Shown here piece after piece: positions 1-6,209 of a DNA stretch of 8,868 bases. The stretch is from Bifidobacterium breve (GTDB lineage Bacteria > Actinomycetota > Acidimicrobiia > IMCC26256 > PALSA-555). The translations under genes were made by a program, and so were the position numbers. Every line of letters begins with the position of its first letter. The stretch's first letter is position 1. The DNA lies in contig CAMDCC010000107.1 of the NCBI GenBank assembly GCA_945889545.1, positions 1 through 8,868 of the forward strand, given 5' to 3'. Below the pieces are notes generated by a model. The model saw nothing but the letters and a program-made list of their open reading frames with translations. It did no database searches and was not told the DNA's origin.

Positions 1-1
1 C

Positions 2-613
2 CTCACGGCGGTCACACGCCGCTTGGTCGACGCCATCCTCACCGTCCCGGCCGACGAGTCGCAGCTCGAGCAGCGCGCGGCCGAACTCGAGCTGCTGGTC
101 GCGAAATTGGAAGACGCAACGCCAGACGAAGCGGATGCGGCGCGCCCGCTCGAACGCAGCCACGACGATTACCTCCCCCGAAGCCCCTTGGTTGGTGAGC
201 TCAACGTCGTCGCGCCGCCATTTGCATGGGAGTTTCACGATGGACGGGTCCGCGCACGCGGGACGTTCAGCGCGGCCCACGAAGGCCCGCCCGGCTACGT
301 GCACGGCGGCTGGGTCGCGCTGGCATTCGACGAAGCGCTTGGCATCGCCAACGTCGCATCCGGGAATCCGGGCATGACGGCTCGGCTGACTGTGCGCTAC
401 CGACGTCCCACGCCACTGCACGTCGACCTTGTGATGGAAGCGTGGGCCGAGCGGGTCGAGGGGCGCCGCGTCCACACGCTGGGACGGCTCATGGACGGCG
501 ACACCGTCACCGCCGAGGCGGAGGGCATGTTCGTGAACATCGGCGCCGAGCGTGCGCTTGAATACTTCGGCGAGCGTCCGGCCAGTCCCGAACCCACCGA
601 CCCCCTCCCCTAA
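2..613 (+). CDS. PaaI-type hotdog-fold acyl-CoA thioesterase, 5' truncated by window edge
   Basis: This probably hydrolyses an acyl- or aryl-CoA thioester in the cytoplasm. The C-terminal half shows a hotdog domain: a GYVHGGWVALAFDEALG segment, with the HGG tripeptide encoded at 302-310 followed by a D-E pair, which is the usual position of the acidic catalytic residue in PaaI/THEM4-like enzymes. A strand rich in R (LTVRYRRPTPL) follows, also typical. The reading frame is open to the window edge. A TTG at 23 could serve as a start, but the residues before it (LTAVTRR) and the helical run after it look like the middle of the N-terminal helix seen in actinobacterial relatives, so the true start is probably upstream. 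The protein ends in a Pro-rich tail and its TAA is the first triplet of a tandem repeat. It converges on the LLM oxidoreductase gene. Family assignment is firm; the substrate is unknown. Confidence 0.85.
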   Translation, partial: LTAVTRRLVDAILTVPADESQLEQRAAELELLVAKLEDATPDEADAARPLERSHDDYLPRSPLVGELNVVAPPFAWEFHDGRVRARGTFSAAHEGPPGYVHGGWVALAFDEALGIANVASGNPGMTARLTVRYRRPTPLHVDLVMEAWAERVEGRRVHTLGRLMDGDTVTAEAEGMFVNIGAERALEYFGERPASPEPTDPLP

Positions 614-672
614 CCCCTCGACCTCCCTAAACCCCCGACCTCCCTAACCCCTCGACCTCCCTAAACCCCCGA
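611..672. repeat. C-rich 17/34-bp tandem repeat, G-quadruplex-prone on the minus strand
   Basis: A 34-bp unit (611-644) is followed by a 28-base identical partial copy (645-672). Each 34-mer is two diverged 17-mers, TAACCCCTCGACCTCCC and TAAACCCCCGACCTCCC, so there are about 3.6 copies of a 17-bp unit. The plus strand is C-rich and, with the run at 601-610 included, the minus strand carries at least seven runs of three or more G separated by loops of 7 nt or less. The first copy supplies the thioesterase stop codon. The tract lies in the 114-bp gap between two convergent genes, so it would be in the 3' UTR of either transcript. Confidence 0.85.
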
Positions 673-718
673 ATGTGCGTCACTTCCCCGCGATAGTCGC
701 GGGAATTTGACGCAGATT
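672..718. terminator. 47-nt imperfect palindrome between convergent genes, likely bidirectional terminator
   Basis: The sequence is symmetric about position 695. The inner stem is 687-693 (CCCGCGA) with 697-703 (TCGCGGG) around a 3-nt TAG loop. The outer stem is 676-682 (TGCGTCA) with 708-714 (TGACGCA), and AAT (672-674) pairs with ATT (716-718) beyond one mismatch. In all, 18 of 23 positions pair. It sits between the stops of the plus-strand thioesterase (613) and the minus-strand oxidoreductase (728), where a shared terminator is expected. There is no long T-run, so classic intrinsic termination is not proven. It could instead be one copy of a dispersed palindromic repeat. Confidence 0.6.
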
Positions 719-727
719 GGGTCGAGA

Positions 728-1567
728 TCAGCGGCGCGCCAACAACGGCATCACTGCTTCGCCGAGCAGACGGGCGGTGCGGGGGTCGCTGGCGTCGACT
801 GCACCGAGGATCGCCCATTCGGTGCCGCCGTCAGCCAGCACTGCGAGCGCATTCGCGACCGTGGCCGGGCCGCCGATGATCGCTTGGCCGGACACGTTCA
901 ACTTCGCGGCGCGTTCGTTTGCGGCAACGTCGGTCTCATCGAGTACGACCAGCCCGCTCCACGTGCAGGCGAATGGCGCGCGTGCAGCCGTCGACCGCAT
1001 TGCGCGAGCCCACTCCATGAAGAGCGCTGGGTTGATACCCCAGGCGTTCCAGCCGTCGGCCTCACGTGCCGCCAATTCGCGGACCGTTGGAGCGAGTCCA
1101 CCAACCCATACCGAAGCGCCCTGATCGCGTACCGCGAGCACTGTCCGCTCGAGCTCGCGAACTCGCTCCTCGACTGATCCGAAGCCCAGTCCGAACGACT
1201 CGTTCTCCTCCCGGCTCTCCGAGTCGCCCGCGCCGACACCGGCGATGACGCGCCCGGGGGCGATGCGCACCGCAGTGCCCACCGCGGCCGCCGTCGACGC
1301 GGGTGGGCGCATCGATGAGCGCAACACCAGCGTGCCAATCGACACCCGCGCGGTTGCCTCGGCAACTGCGCCAAGCAGCGCCATGGCTTCGAGCGCGGGC
1401 CGCAGTTCGCCGTCGCGACCACGGCGGAACACATGGTCATAGACGAAGACGCCATCCACACCGCATTCCTCCGCGGTGCGCGCAACGGCGAGTGGAATCT
1501 CGGCGTCCTGCACGAACGAGGGCAACGTGAGACCGATACGCATTCGCCCACTCATGCGGGCGCTCAT
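728..1567 (-). CDS. LLM-class (luciferase-like) oxidoreductase, probably F420- or FMN-dependent
   Basis: This is a predicted TIM-barrel flavin or F420 enzyme of the bacterial luciferase-like family, acting on an unknown cytoplasmic substrate. Visible family segments are RIGLTLPSF (residues 10-18), GVFVYDHVF (39-47), VSIGTLVLRSSMRPPA (75-90), GRVIAGVGAGDS (105-116) and VWVGGLAPTVRELAAREADGWN split over 153-174. At 279 residues it is somewhat shorter than the 300-350 usual for the family. The ATG at 1567 overlaps the TGA of the ROK gene as ATGA, which favours this start and translational coupling. However, an in-frame ATG at 1543 gives MRIGLTLP, the typical family N-terminus, so either could be used. 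It is the last gene of the minus-strand operon, ending just before the palindrome. Choosing between F420 and FMN is inference from the actinobacterial setting. Confidence 0.87.
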   Translation of the reverse strand: MSARMSGRMRIGLTLPSFVQDAEIPLAVARTAEECGVDGVFVYDHVFRRGRDGELRPALEAMALLGAVAEATARVSIGTLVLRSSMRPPASTAAAVGTAVRIAPGRVIAGVGAGDSESREENESFGLGFGSVEERVRELERTVLAVRDQGASVWVGGLAPTVRELAAREADGWNAWGINPALFMEWARAMRSTAARAPFACTWSGLVVLDETDVAANERAAKLNVSGQAIIGGPATVANALAVLADGGTEWAILGAVDASDPRTARLLGEAVMPLLARR

Positions 1568-2544
1568 GCGATCAACTCTCGGGCCAGCGCAGCCGCGCCC
1601 ACAACGCCGGCCTGAGCGCCGAGCTCCGCGAGCACGATGGGCACGGCCGGCCGGAACGCAGCCCCCTCGAGATGTTGATCGAAGGCGACGCGTATCGGGT
1701 CGAGCAGCAGATCGCCGAGAGCGACCAACCCGCCCGCCACCACGATGATCTCCGGGTCAAGGATGTTGGCGAGCCCCACGAAGCCGAGCGCTACCTGGCG
1801 CGCGTAATCACCCAGGATGGCAATGCCGTCGGCTTCACCGGCTTTGGCCGATTCACCCACGTGCAACCCGGTCACCGCGTCGCGATCCCCGCCCGCGCGC
1901 GCGAGCACGTTCGGCGCGACGCCGTCGGCACAACGCGCTCTCGCCAAGTGCCCGAGCGCGGTGCCCGACGCCGCGGCTTCCCAATGGCCCTTCTCGCCGC
2001 ACGCGCACATCAACCCGTGCGGATCGAACTGCCAATGCCCCACCTCGGCGGCAAACCCGTGCGCGCCGCGATAGATGCGGCCGTTGATCACGATGCCACC
2101 ACCGACTCCGGTGCCGAGCGTGATCACCAACGCGTGGCGAGCACCTCGAGCGGCACCGTGGCAGACCTCACCCCACGCCGCGACGTTGGCATCGTTGTCA
2201 ACGACGACCGGAAGTCCGGTTGCTTCTGCCAGTGCCGCGCGCAACGGTGCTTGGCGCAGCATCGGCAGGTTTGGTGCATAGTGCGCCATCCCATCGCCGT
2301 CGATGAGCGCGGCCACGCCGACGCCGACCGCGCTTGCTCCCGATGACGCAACGAGCGTGCTCGCGTGATCCGCGATCGTGGCGACGAGCTCGTCAAAGTC
2401 GCCTTGGGTGCGCTCGTGCTGCTCATCGAGCACCTCACCCGTCGGCGCGACAGTCGCGACTCTGAGGTTTGTGCCGCCCAGGTCGACCCCAATAGTCGGC
2501 CCAATAGTCGGCCCAATAGTCGGCCCGATGGTGGGTTGGGTCAC
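1564..2544 (-). CDS. ROK-family sugar kinase (glucokinase-like)
   Basis: This is predicted to phosphorylate a hexose or aminohexose with ATP. Motifs in order are the phosphate loop VDLGGTN (20-26), the catalytic Asp in VVVDNDAN (D118), the second phosphate region TLGTGVGGG (142-150), EVGH (167-170) and the zinc-type motif CACGEKGHWE (180-189). There is no N-terminal helix-turn-helix, so it is a kinase and not a NagC/XylR-type repressor. The usual CxCGxxGC ends in His here (H187 in place of the third Cys). The N-terminus carries four PTIG repeats (residues 4-19) immediately before the first beta strand. The GTG start at 2544 overlaps the upstream TGA as GTGA, and the end overlaps the next gene as ATGA. 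Glucose is the default guess, but the substrate cannot be read from sequence; ManNAc, GlcNAc or polyphosphate-linked variants exist in the family. Confidence 0.9.
   Translation of the reverse strand: MTQPTIGPTIGPTIGPTIGVDLGGTNLRVATVAPTGEVLDEQHERTQGDFDELVATIADHASTLVASSGASAVGVGVAALIDGDGMAHYAPNLPMLRQAPLRAALAEATGLPVVVDNDANVAAWGEVCHGAARGARHALVITLGTGVGGGIVINGRIYRGAHGFAAEVGHWQFDPHGLMCACGEKGHWEAAASGTALGHLARARCADGVAPNVLARAGGDRDAVTGLHVGESAKAGEADGIAILGDYARQVALGFVGLANILDPEIIVVAGGLVALGDLLLDPIRVAFDQHLEGAAFRPAVPIVLAELGAQAGVVGAAALARELIA
2488..2535 (-). repeat. 12-bp x4 in-frame tandem repeat encoding PTIG in the ROK kinase N-terminus
   Basis: On the plus strand there are three identical CCCAATAGTCGG units (2488-2499, 2500-2511, 2512-2523) and a fourth diverged unit CCCGATGGTGGG (2524-2535). 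All encode Pro-Thr-Ile-Gly on the minus strand. The unit nearest the start codon differs at four synonymous positions, so the three identical units look like a recent expansion. The last copy blends into the beta strand TIGVDLGGTN. Confidence 0.92.
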
Positions 2545-3377
2545 TCCGCGAGGTCGAGATGCCGCAGCGTTGCTCCGGCGGATGATTCGGTGTCAGCCTC
2601 TTCCGCGGCCTCGTCATGACGCGCATCCTGCTGCTCACGAACGGCCTTGCCGGCCGCATCCACCACACACTGCGCAGCGAGGAGCAGCTCCTGCGCGGCG
2701 CGCACCACGTGCTCGGCGACCTCCGGGCCGGCCTCGAGCAGCGCACCGACGAGCGACTCGATCGCGCTCGTCGGCGGCAGCCCAGGTCCGGCGTCCGGCT
2801 CGCCGGCCGCGCCAGCCGCGCCGGTCAAGACCTGGAGCACCGGCTCACTGGTGCTGGGCTCACTGGTGCTGGGCTCACTGATTTCTGGTTCGTTGGCTTC
2901 CGGTTCGTCGAGCACGGGCTCGCTGCCGTGCAGTTGCGTGCTCATCGACGCGACCTCTCTCTTCAATTCCTTGAGTGCTGTTCCCACGATCATGCCCGCC
3001 GCCCGCCGCTTGATCATCCCCGGGAGCGGGATGGCCACGTCGACCAGCAGGTCGTAGGTGACCAACGTGCCCAGACCGTCGGCTTCGAAGCCATACCGCC
3101 CGTCGAGCTGACGGAGCACATCGCCTTCCACGAGGGTCCACGAGAACGCTGCGGGAGCCTCGGTGTAGTCATACCGGAGCACGTAGTGGATGCTGCGGCC
3201 GAGCCCGGCGACGCGGTATTCGACCTGCTTCCCGCGCCCCTGGTCGTCGCGCTCGAGCACGGCAGCGTGCTTCACATCCTTCGCCCACTCGGGGTACCGC
3301 TCGAAGTCGGTGGCGACCGTCCAGCACAGCTCGGGCGATGCTCCGATGCTGATCCGTTCGTGCGCTTCATCTGCCAT
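2541..3377 (-). CDS. SRPBCC (START/polyketide-cyclase-like) protein with EP-repeat linker and C-terminal helical tail
   Basis: Residues 1 to about 148 form an SRPBCC lipid-binding-type domain. It has an amphipathic first strand, SPELCWTVATDFERYPEW at 14-31, and a GMIKRRAAGMIVGTALKELKREV C-terminal helix spanning 120-142. Next comes a linker of six pentads ending in Glu-Pro (150-179), then a low-complexity Ala/Gly/Pro stretch. A predicted helical segment follows at about 204-250 (AEHVVRAAQELLLAAQCVVDAA), then an acidic tail. The domain suggests binding of a hydrophobic ligand or lipid. There is no signal peptide or membrane helix. Typical single-domain relatives are about 145-160 residues, so the tail is an addition. 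It lies two genes downstream of the PimB-like gene; from memory, M. tuberculosis Rv2185c (SRPBCC) lies near pimB' (Rv2188c), which supports a linked role. Its TGA overlaps the ROK start. Exact function unknown. Confidence 0.82.
   Translation of the reverse strand: MADEAHERISIGASPELCWTVATDFERYPEWAKDVKHAAVLERDDQGRGKQVEYRVAGLGRSIHYVLRYDYTEAPAAFSWTLVEGDVLRQLDGRYGFEADGLGTLVTYDLLVDVAIPLPGMIKRRAAGMIVGTALKELKREVASMSTQLHGSEPVLDEPEANEPEISEPSTSEPSTSEPVLQVLTGAAGAAGEPDAGPGLPPTSAIESLVGALLEAGPEVAEHVVRAAQELLLAAQCVVDAAGKAVREQQDARHDEAAEEADTESSAGATLRHLDLAE
2842..2880 (-). repeat. 15-bp tandem repeat encoding Ser-Thr-Ser-Glu-Pro in the SRPBCC linker
   Basis: GGCTCACTGGTGCTG occurs at 2842-2856 and 2857-2871, with a 9-base partial third copy at 2872-2880. 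In protein this is the STSEP STSEP part of a longer pentad series (HGSEP, VLDEP, EANEP, EISEP, STSEP, STSEP; residues 150-179). The more distant pentads have diverged in DNA but keep Glu-Pro at the same phase. Confidence 0.9.
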
Positions 3378-3397
3378 GTGCCCATCGAACCAAGACC

Positions 3398-3445
3398 CGC
3401 GGGCTTGCGCAACTTGGAGCCCGCGAATGGGTGCGCGAATGGGTC
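3398..3445. repeat. Intergenic 8-bp hairpin and 12-bp tandem duplication
   Basis: In the 72-base gap between the 4-TM gene and the SRPBCC gene, CGCGGGCT (3398-3405) pairs with AGCCCGCG (3418-3425) around a 12-nt loop. Overlapping its right arm, CGCGAATGGGTG (3422-3433) is followed by CGCGAATGGGTC (3434-3445), identical at 11 of 12 bases. There is no T-run after the stem in the minus direction, so this may modulate RNA processing or partial termination inside the operon, or simply be a replication-slippage product. Confidence 0.5.
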
Positions 3446-3449
3446 AGGG

Positions 3450-3875
3450 TCAGCGGGGCTTCGGAGCTGGACGGGGTGGAAAGACGCCAAGGCGCGCCGC
3501 CCACAACCCCACCAAGCCGAACGGGAGCATCGGCACCAACACGCCGAACGGGTCCGCCGCGGCGCTGGCCACGGTTACAAGCAAACAGGCGCCGAACGCG
3601 CCGAAAAGCTGCCAGCGCACCTCGGTGGGAGCGCCACCAACCGTCAGGAACAGGCTCGCGACTTCGAGGTCCTCGCCCTGAGCGCTCCTGGAGAACGCGA
3701 CCGCAAGCGCCCACGCCCACACGACGAGGGAGAGACCGAACAGCACGAGCGCCGTGCCGACCGCAACTTCCTCGAAGTCGTCGACACCCAGCGCGAACGG
3801 AATCGCGGTGAGTGCGAACACCGCATTCGCAACCCACGACGCAACGATGATCGAGCGGCCTGCCATCTTCTTCAC
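3450..3875 (-). CDS. Unrecognised small membrane protein with four predicted TM helices
   Basis: I do not recognise this 141-residue protein. It has four hydrophobic segments at about 8-29, 38-61, 89-107 and 110-130, a basic N-terminus (KK, R7), a polar loop at 62-88 (SRSAQGEDLEV, then TEVRW) and a Pro/Arg-rich C-terminal tail (PPRPAPKPR). That gives an integral membrane protein with both ends probably cytoplasmic. The GTG at 3875 begins 1 base after the stop of the PimB-like gene, which argues for translational coupling; an in-frame ATG at 3866 is an alternative start. No clear Shine-Dalgarno sequence is visible. Because it sits between a glycolipid mannosyltransferase and a lipid-binding-type SRPBCC protein, a role in envelope lipid assembly is plausible but inferred only from position. 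Confidence 0.75.
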   Translation of the reverse strand: MKKMAGRSIIVASWVANAVFALTAIPFALGVDDFEEVAVGTALVLFGLSLVVWAWALAVAFSRSAQGEDLEVASLFLTVGGAPTEVRWQLFGAFGACLLVTVASAAADPFGVLVPMLPFGLVGLWAARLGVFPPRPAPKPR

Positions 3876-3876
3876 G

Positions 3877-5007
3877 CTAACCAGCGAGTTGCAAGAGACT
3901 GAGATCGCCAGCGGCGAGGGGTGCGAGCCGTTTGGTCAGCACGTCGTACGAGAAGTCGGAACGTGCTCGACGGAGCGCGGCCTCACCGATCGTCGCCCGC
4001 AGAGCGTCGTCGGCGAGCAGCCGCGCGATCGCGTCTCGTACCGCCGCCACATCGCGCGGCTCGACCACGAAGCCGGTCTCTGCGTCGATCACTGCTTCAG
4101 GTGCCCCACCGCTGGTCCCTCCGACCGCAGGGATCGCACACGCCGCGGCTTCCATGTAGACGATCCCAAACCCTTCAGCTTCGAGTCCTCCCCATCGGTC
4201 GCGGCTCAACATGGCAAACACGTCGGCGCAGCCATACACCAAGGGAAGATCGGCACCCGAGACACGACCGAGGAAGTGGCACCGCTCCCCAAGCGGTTTC
4301 GCGCGGCGCTCCAATCGCGCTCGGTCGCGACCGGTCCCAGCGATTGCAACGTGCACGCCATCGAGACCGGCAACCGCGTCGAGGAGCACATCGAACCCTT
4401 TGCGGGGCACGAGTCGACTCACGCCAACCACGAGCGGAGCGTCGGGCGGGATACCCAGACGCGTACGCACGGCATGTCGCTCATCCGATGTCAACGGATG
4501 AAAGCGCGTCGGGTCGACCCCTGGCGGAACGACGAGAGTTGGGACCTCGCGCTTCGCGGCACGCATCACGGTGCTCGACGAGAACGCACCAGCGACGATC
4601 ACGCCGGCCGCACCGCGCAGCACCCGCTTCCCGATCGCGCCAGCGACCGGGATGCTGCCGTAGACGGAGACCTCCGCACCGTGCGCCACGATCACGTACG
4701 GCGCTGCGGTCAAACGAGGCCCGATCGCACCGAGCGGCACCATTGGATCGATGAAGATGACCGCAGCGCCAACGTCACGGGCGAGGTCGTCGACCCGTTG
4801 GCGGACCGCGCGCGTCGGAAGCAACAACGACTGGTGGGCGCGCTCGATGCGGAACTTCTGCTCGACATCCCATGCCGCAGCATCGGGATGCGCGGTCGTA
4901 AAGACCGTCGTCTCGGCGGGTGGGAGCCGACTCCAGAGCTCGTAGAGATAGGACTGGATACCGCCAACCTTCGGCGGGAAATCATTGGTGGCGAGCAGCG
5001 AGGTCAT
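3877..5007 (-). CDS. pimB: GT4-family glycosyltransferase, PimB-like phosphatidylinositol monomannoside mannosyltransferase
   Basis: This is predicted to transfer mannose from GDP-mannose onto a phosphatidylinositol mannoside or related glycolipid at the cytoplasmic face of the membrane. It has the two-domain GT-B layout. The N-terminal glycine-rich NDFPPKVGGIQSYLYEL (8-24) is close to the N-terminus of PimB' as I remember it. Other landmarks are HGAEV (109-113), PPGVDPTRFHP (161-171), the nucleotide-binding SRLVPRKG (197-204), and the C-terminal EGFGIVYMEA with the EX7E pair E278 and E286, followed by GGTSGGAPEAV (296-306). Length (376) matches the family at about 380. The ATG at 5007 overlaps the MFS stop as ATGA. 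Related GT4 enzymes can make other glycolipids, so the acceptor is not certain, but the family fit is strong. No acyl-CoA ligase (fadD15-like) is beside it, unlike the mycobacterial locus as I recall it. Confidence 0.87.
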   Translation of the reverse strand: MTSLLATNDFPPKVGGIQSYLYELWSRLPPAETTVFTTAHPDAAAWDVEQKFRIERAHQSLLLPTRAVRQRVDDLARDVGAAVIFIDPMVPLGAIGPRLTAAPYVIVAHGAEVSVYGSIPVAGAIGKRVLRGAAGVIVAGAFSSSTVMRAAKREVPTLVVPPGVDPTRFHPLTSDERHAVRTRLGIPPDAPLVVGVSRLVPRKGFDVLLDAVAGLDGVHVAIAGTGRDRARLERRAKPLGERCHFLGRVSGADLPLVYGCADVFAMLSRDRWGGLEAEGFGIVYMEAAACAIPAVGGTSGGAPEAVIDAETGFVVEPRDVAAVRDAIARLLADDALRATIGEAALRRARSDFSYDVLTKRLAPLAAGDLSLLQLAG

Positions 5008-6200
5008 GGGCCGGGATGCTCGGCCGCGAGTGCGCCGGCGTCGTCAAGCGCCACGGCTCGCCGTTGCTGCATCGCTCGACCCCTCAGTGCCACAACGCCG
5101 ATCGCTGCCGCCACTGCACCGGCTCCGAACGCACCTCGATACCCGGCGAACGATGCCACGCCGCCGACGATCAACGATCCCAGCCCTTGCGACAGGTCGA
5201 AGAAGCCACTGAACGTGCCGACCACCGAAGCGCGCTCGGTATCGGGCGCGCCGGCCAACGCGAGCAAGAGCAACGCCGGATACAACATCGAAGCGCCCGC
5301 AGCGAATGCAACCGTCCCGAGCAACAGCCCCGCCGTCGTCCCCCACGCCGCCATGATCACCATCCCGATCATCGAGAACGTGAGCGCAATCGCGCCGGCG
5401 GTACGCCCGCCGAGCCGGTCCGGAAGGCGGGCGCCGACGACCCGGACGACGAGCACGAGTCCGCCATAGAGCAAGAAGACTGTGTCGGCGCTGCCGAGCC
5501 CGACGTCGTCCACGTACAGGGGCACGAACGCGGTGAACGCGGCGAGCGCGATCAGGCCAGAGAAGAGGATCGTGCCGGGACCGACCGCGGCTCGGTTGAT
5601 GATGCGCGAATCGGTCGGGACACCCTCGGGCCGTGGCACCTCCCGCGTGCACGCGCCGAGTGCCGCCGCGAGGAGTCCGAGTCCGCAGCTGAGCATCCAC
5701 ACCGTGTCCGTGCCGCTCGAGTCCAACACTGCCTCACCGAGCGCGGGGCCGAAGGCCAGACCGCCGTATACCGCGACCGACCAGTAGCTAAACGCTTCGC
5801 CTCGTCGCGCCACCGGCGCGAGGTCGGCAACCATCGAGGCCGCACCCACGAAGAAGGCGGCTTCACCAAGTCCGGTGAGCGCACGCACCGCGATAAGGAA
5901 CCACAGTTCCTCTACGGCCCCGTACGCGAGCACCGACAACGCAACAACCAACGCGCCGCTCACGATGAGAATGCGACGGCCGAACCGGTCGCCGAGCCGC
6001 CCAGCGTACGGACGTAGCAGGACGGCGCCCACGAACAGCGCGCCAACCGCCACGCCGACCGACACGCTGTTGCCGCCGAGCTGGTGCTTCACGTACTGCG
6101 GTACGACCGGCAGGACAACGCCGAGCGCCATGAAATACGCCAGGCCCGCGACGACGATGAGGACGAAGCGCCCGGTGAGCAGTCGAGTCGGTTGTTCCAT
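5004..6200 (-). CDS. Major facilitator superfamily transporter, 12 TM
   Basis: This is an integral membrane secondary transporter. At 398 residues it is of standard size, with about 12 hydrophobic segments. Motif A between TM2 and TM3 is clear: GRLGDRFGRR (67-76). A weaker second copy, GARLPDRLGGR (256-266), lies at the equivalent place in the second half, showing the two six-helix repeats. A GPALGEA segment (151-157) resembles motif C of proton antiporters, hinting at drug/H+ antiport-type export. The substrate cannot be deduced. The stop overlaps the PimB-like start (ATGA), so co-expression with the mannosyltransferase is likely and export of a lipid, sugar or drug is possible. The ATG at 6200 has no strong Shine-Dalgarno sequence; it lies 9 bases after the stop of a possible mini-ORF, and translation may be coupled to it. 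Confidence 0.9.
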   Translation of the reverse strand: MEQPTRLLTGRFVLIVVAGLAYFMALGVVLPVVPQYVKHQLGGNSVSVGVAVGALFVGAVLLRPYAGRLGDRFGRRILIVSGALVVALSVLAYGAVEELWFLIAVRALTGLGEAAFFVGAASMVADLAPVARRGEAFSYWSVAVYGGLAFGPALGEAVLDSSGTDTVWMLSCGLGLLAAALGACTREVPRPEGVPTDSRIINRAAVGPGTILFSGLIALAAFTAFVPLYVDDVGLGSADTVFLLYGGLVLVVRVVGARLPDRLGGRTAGAIALTFSMIGMVIMAAWGTTAGLLLGTVAFAAGASMLYPALLLLALAGAPDTERASVVGTFSGFFDLSQGLGSLIVGGVASFAGYRGAFGAGAVAAAIGVVALRGRAMQQRRAVALDDAGALAAEHPGP

Positions 6201-6209
6201 CGTCGAGCG

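Noticed and set aside
23..25. TTG as the start of the thioesterase
   Set aside because: The frame is open to the window edge and the preceding residues look like protein of the same helix, so the gene is more likely truncated by the window.
611..672. Telomere-like (CCCTAA) or CRISPR-like repeat
   Set aside because: CCCTAA occurs only as part of a 17-bp unit internal to a gene junction. The copies are contiguous with no spacers and no cas genes are near.
1564..2544. ROK protein as a transcriptional repressor
   Set aside because: There is no helix-turn-helix before the kinase domain, and the phosphate loops and catalytic Asp are intact.
2616..3902. 428-codon plus-strand open frame
   Set aside because: It is antisense to the SRPBCC and 4-TM genes, is rich in Arg and His with no domain, and spans a real intergenic gap.
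3754..5469. 571-codon plus-strand open frame
   Set aside because: It lies antisense across the PimB-like gene and half of the MFS gene, both of which have clear family motifs. Its translation is rich in Arg, His, Asp and Thr with no motif, as expected of a shadow frame in GC-rich DNA.
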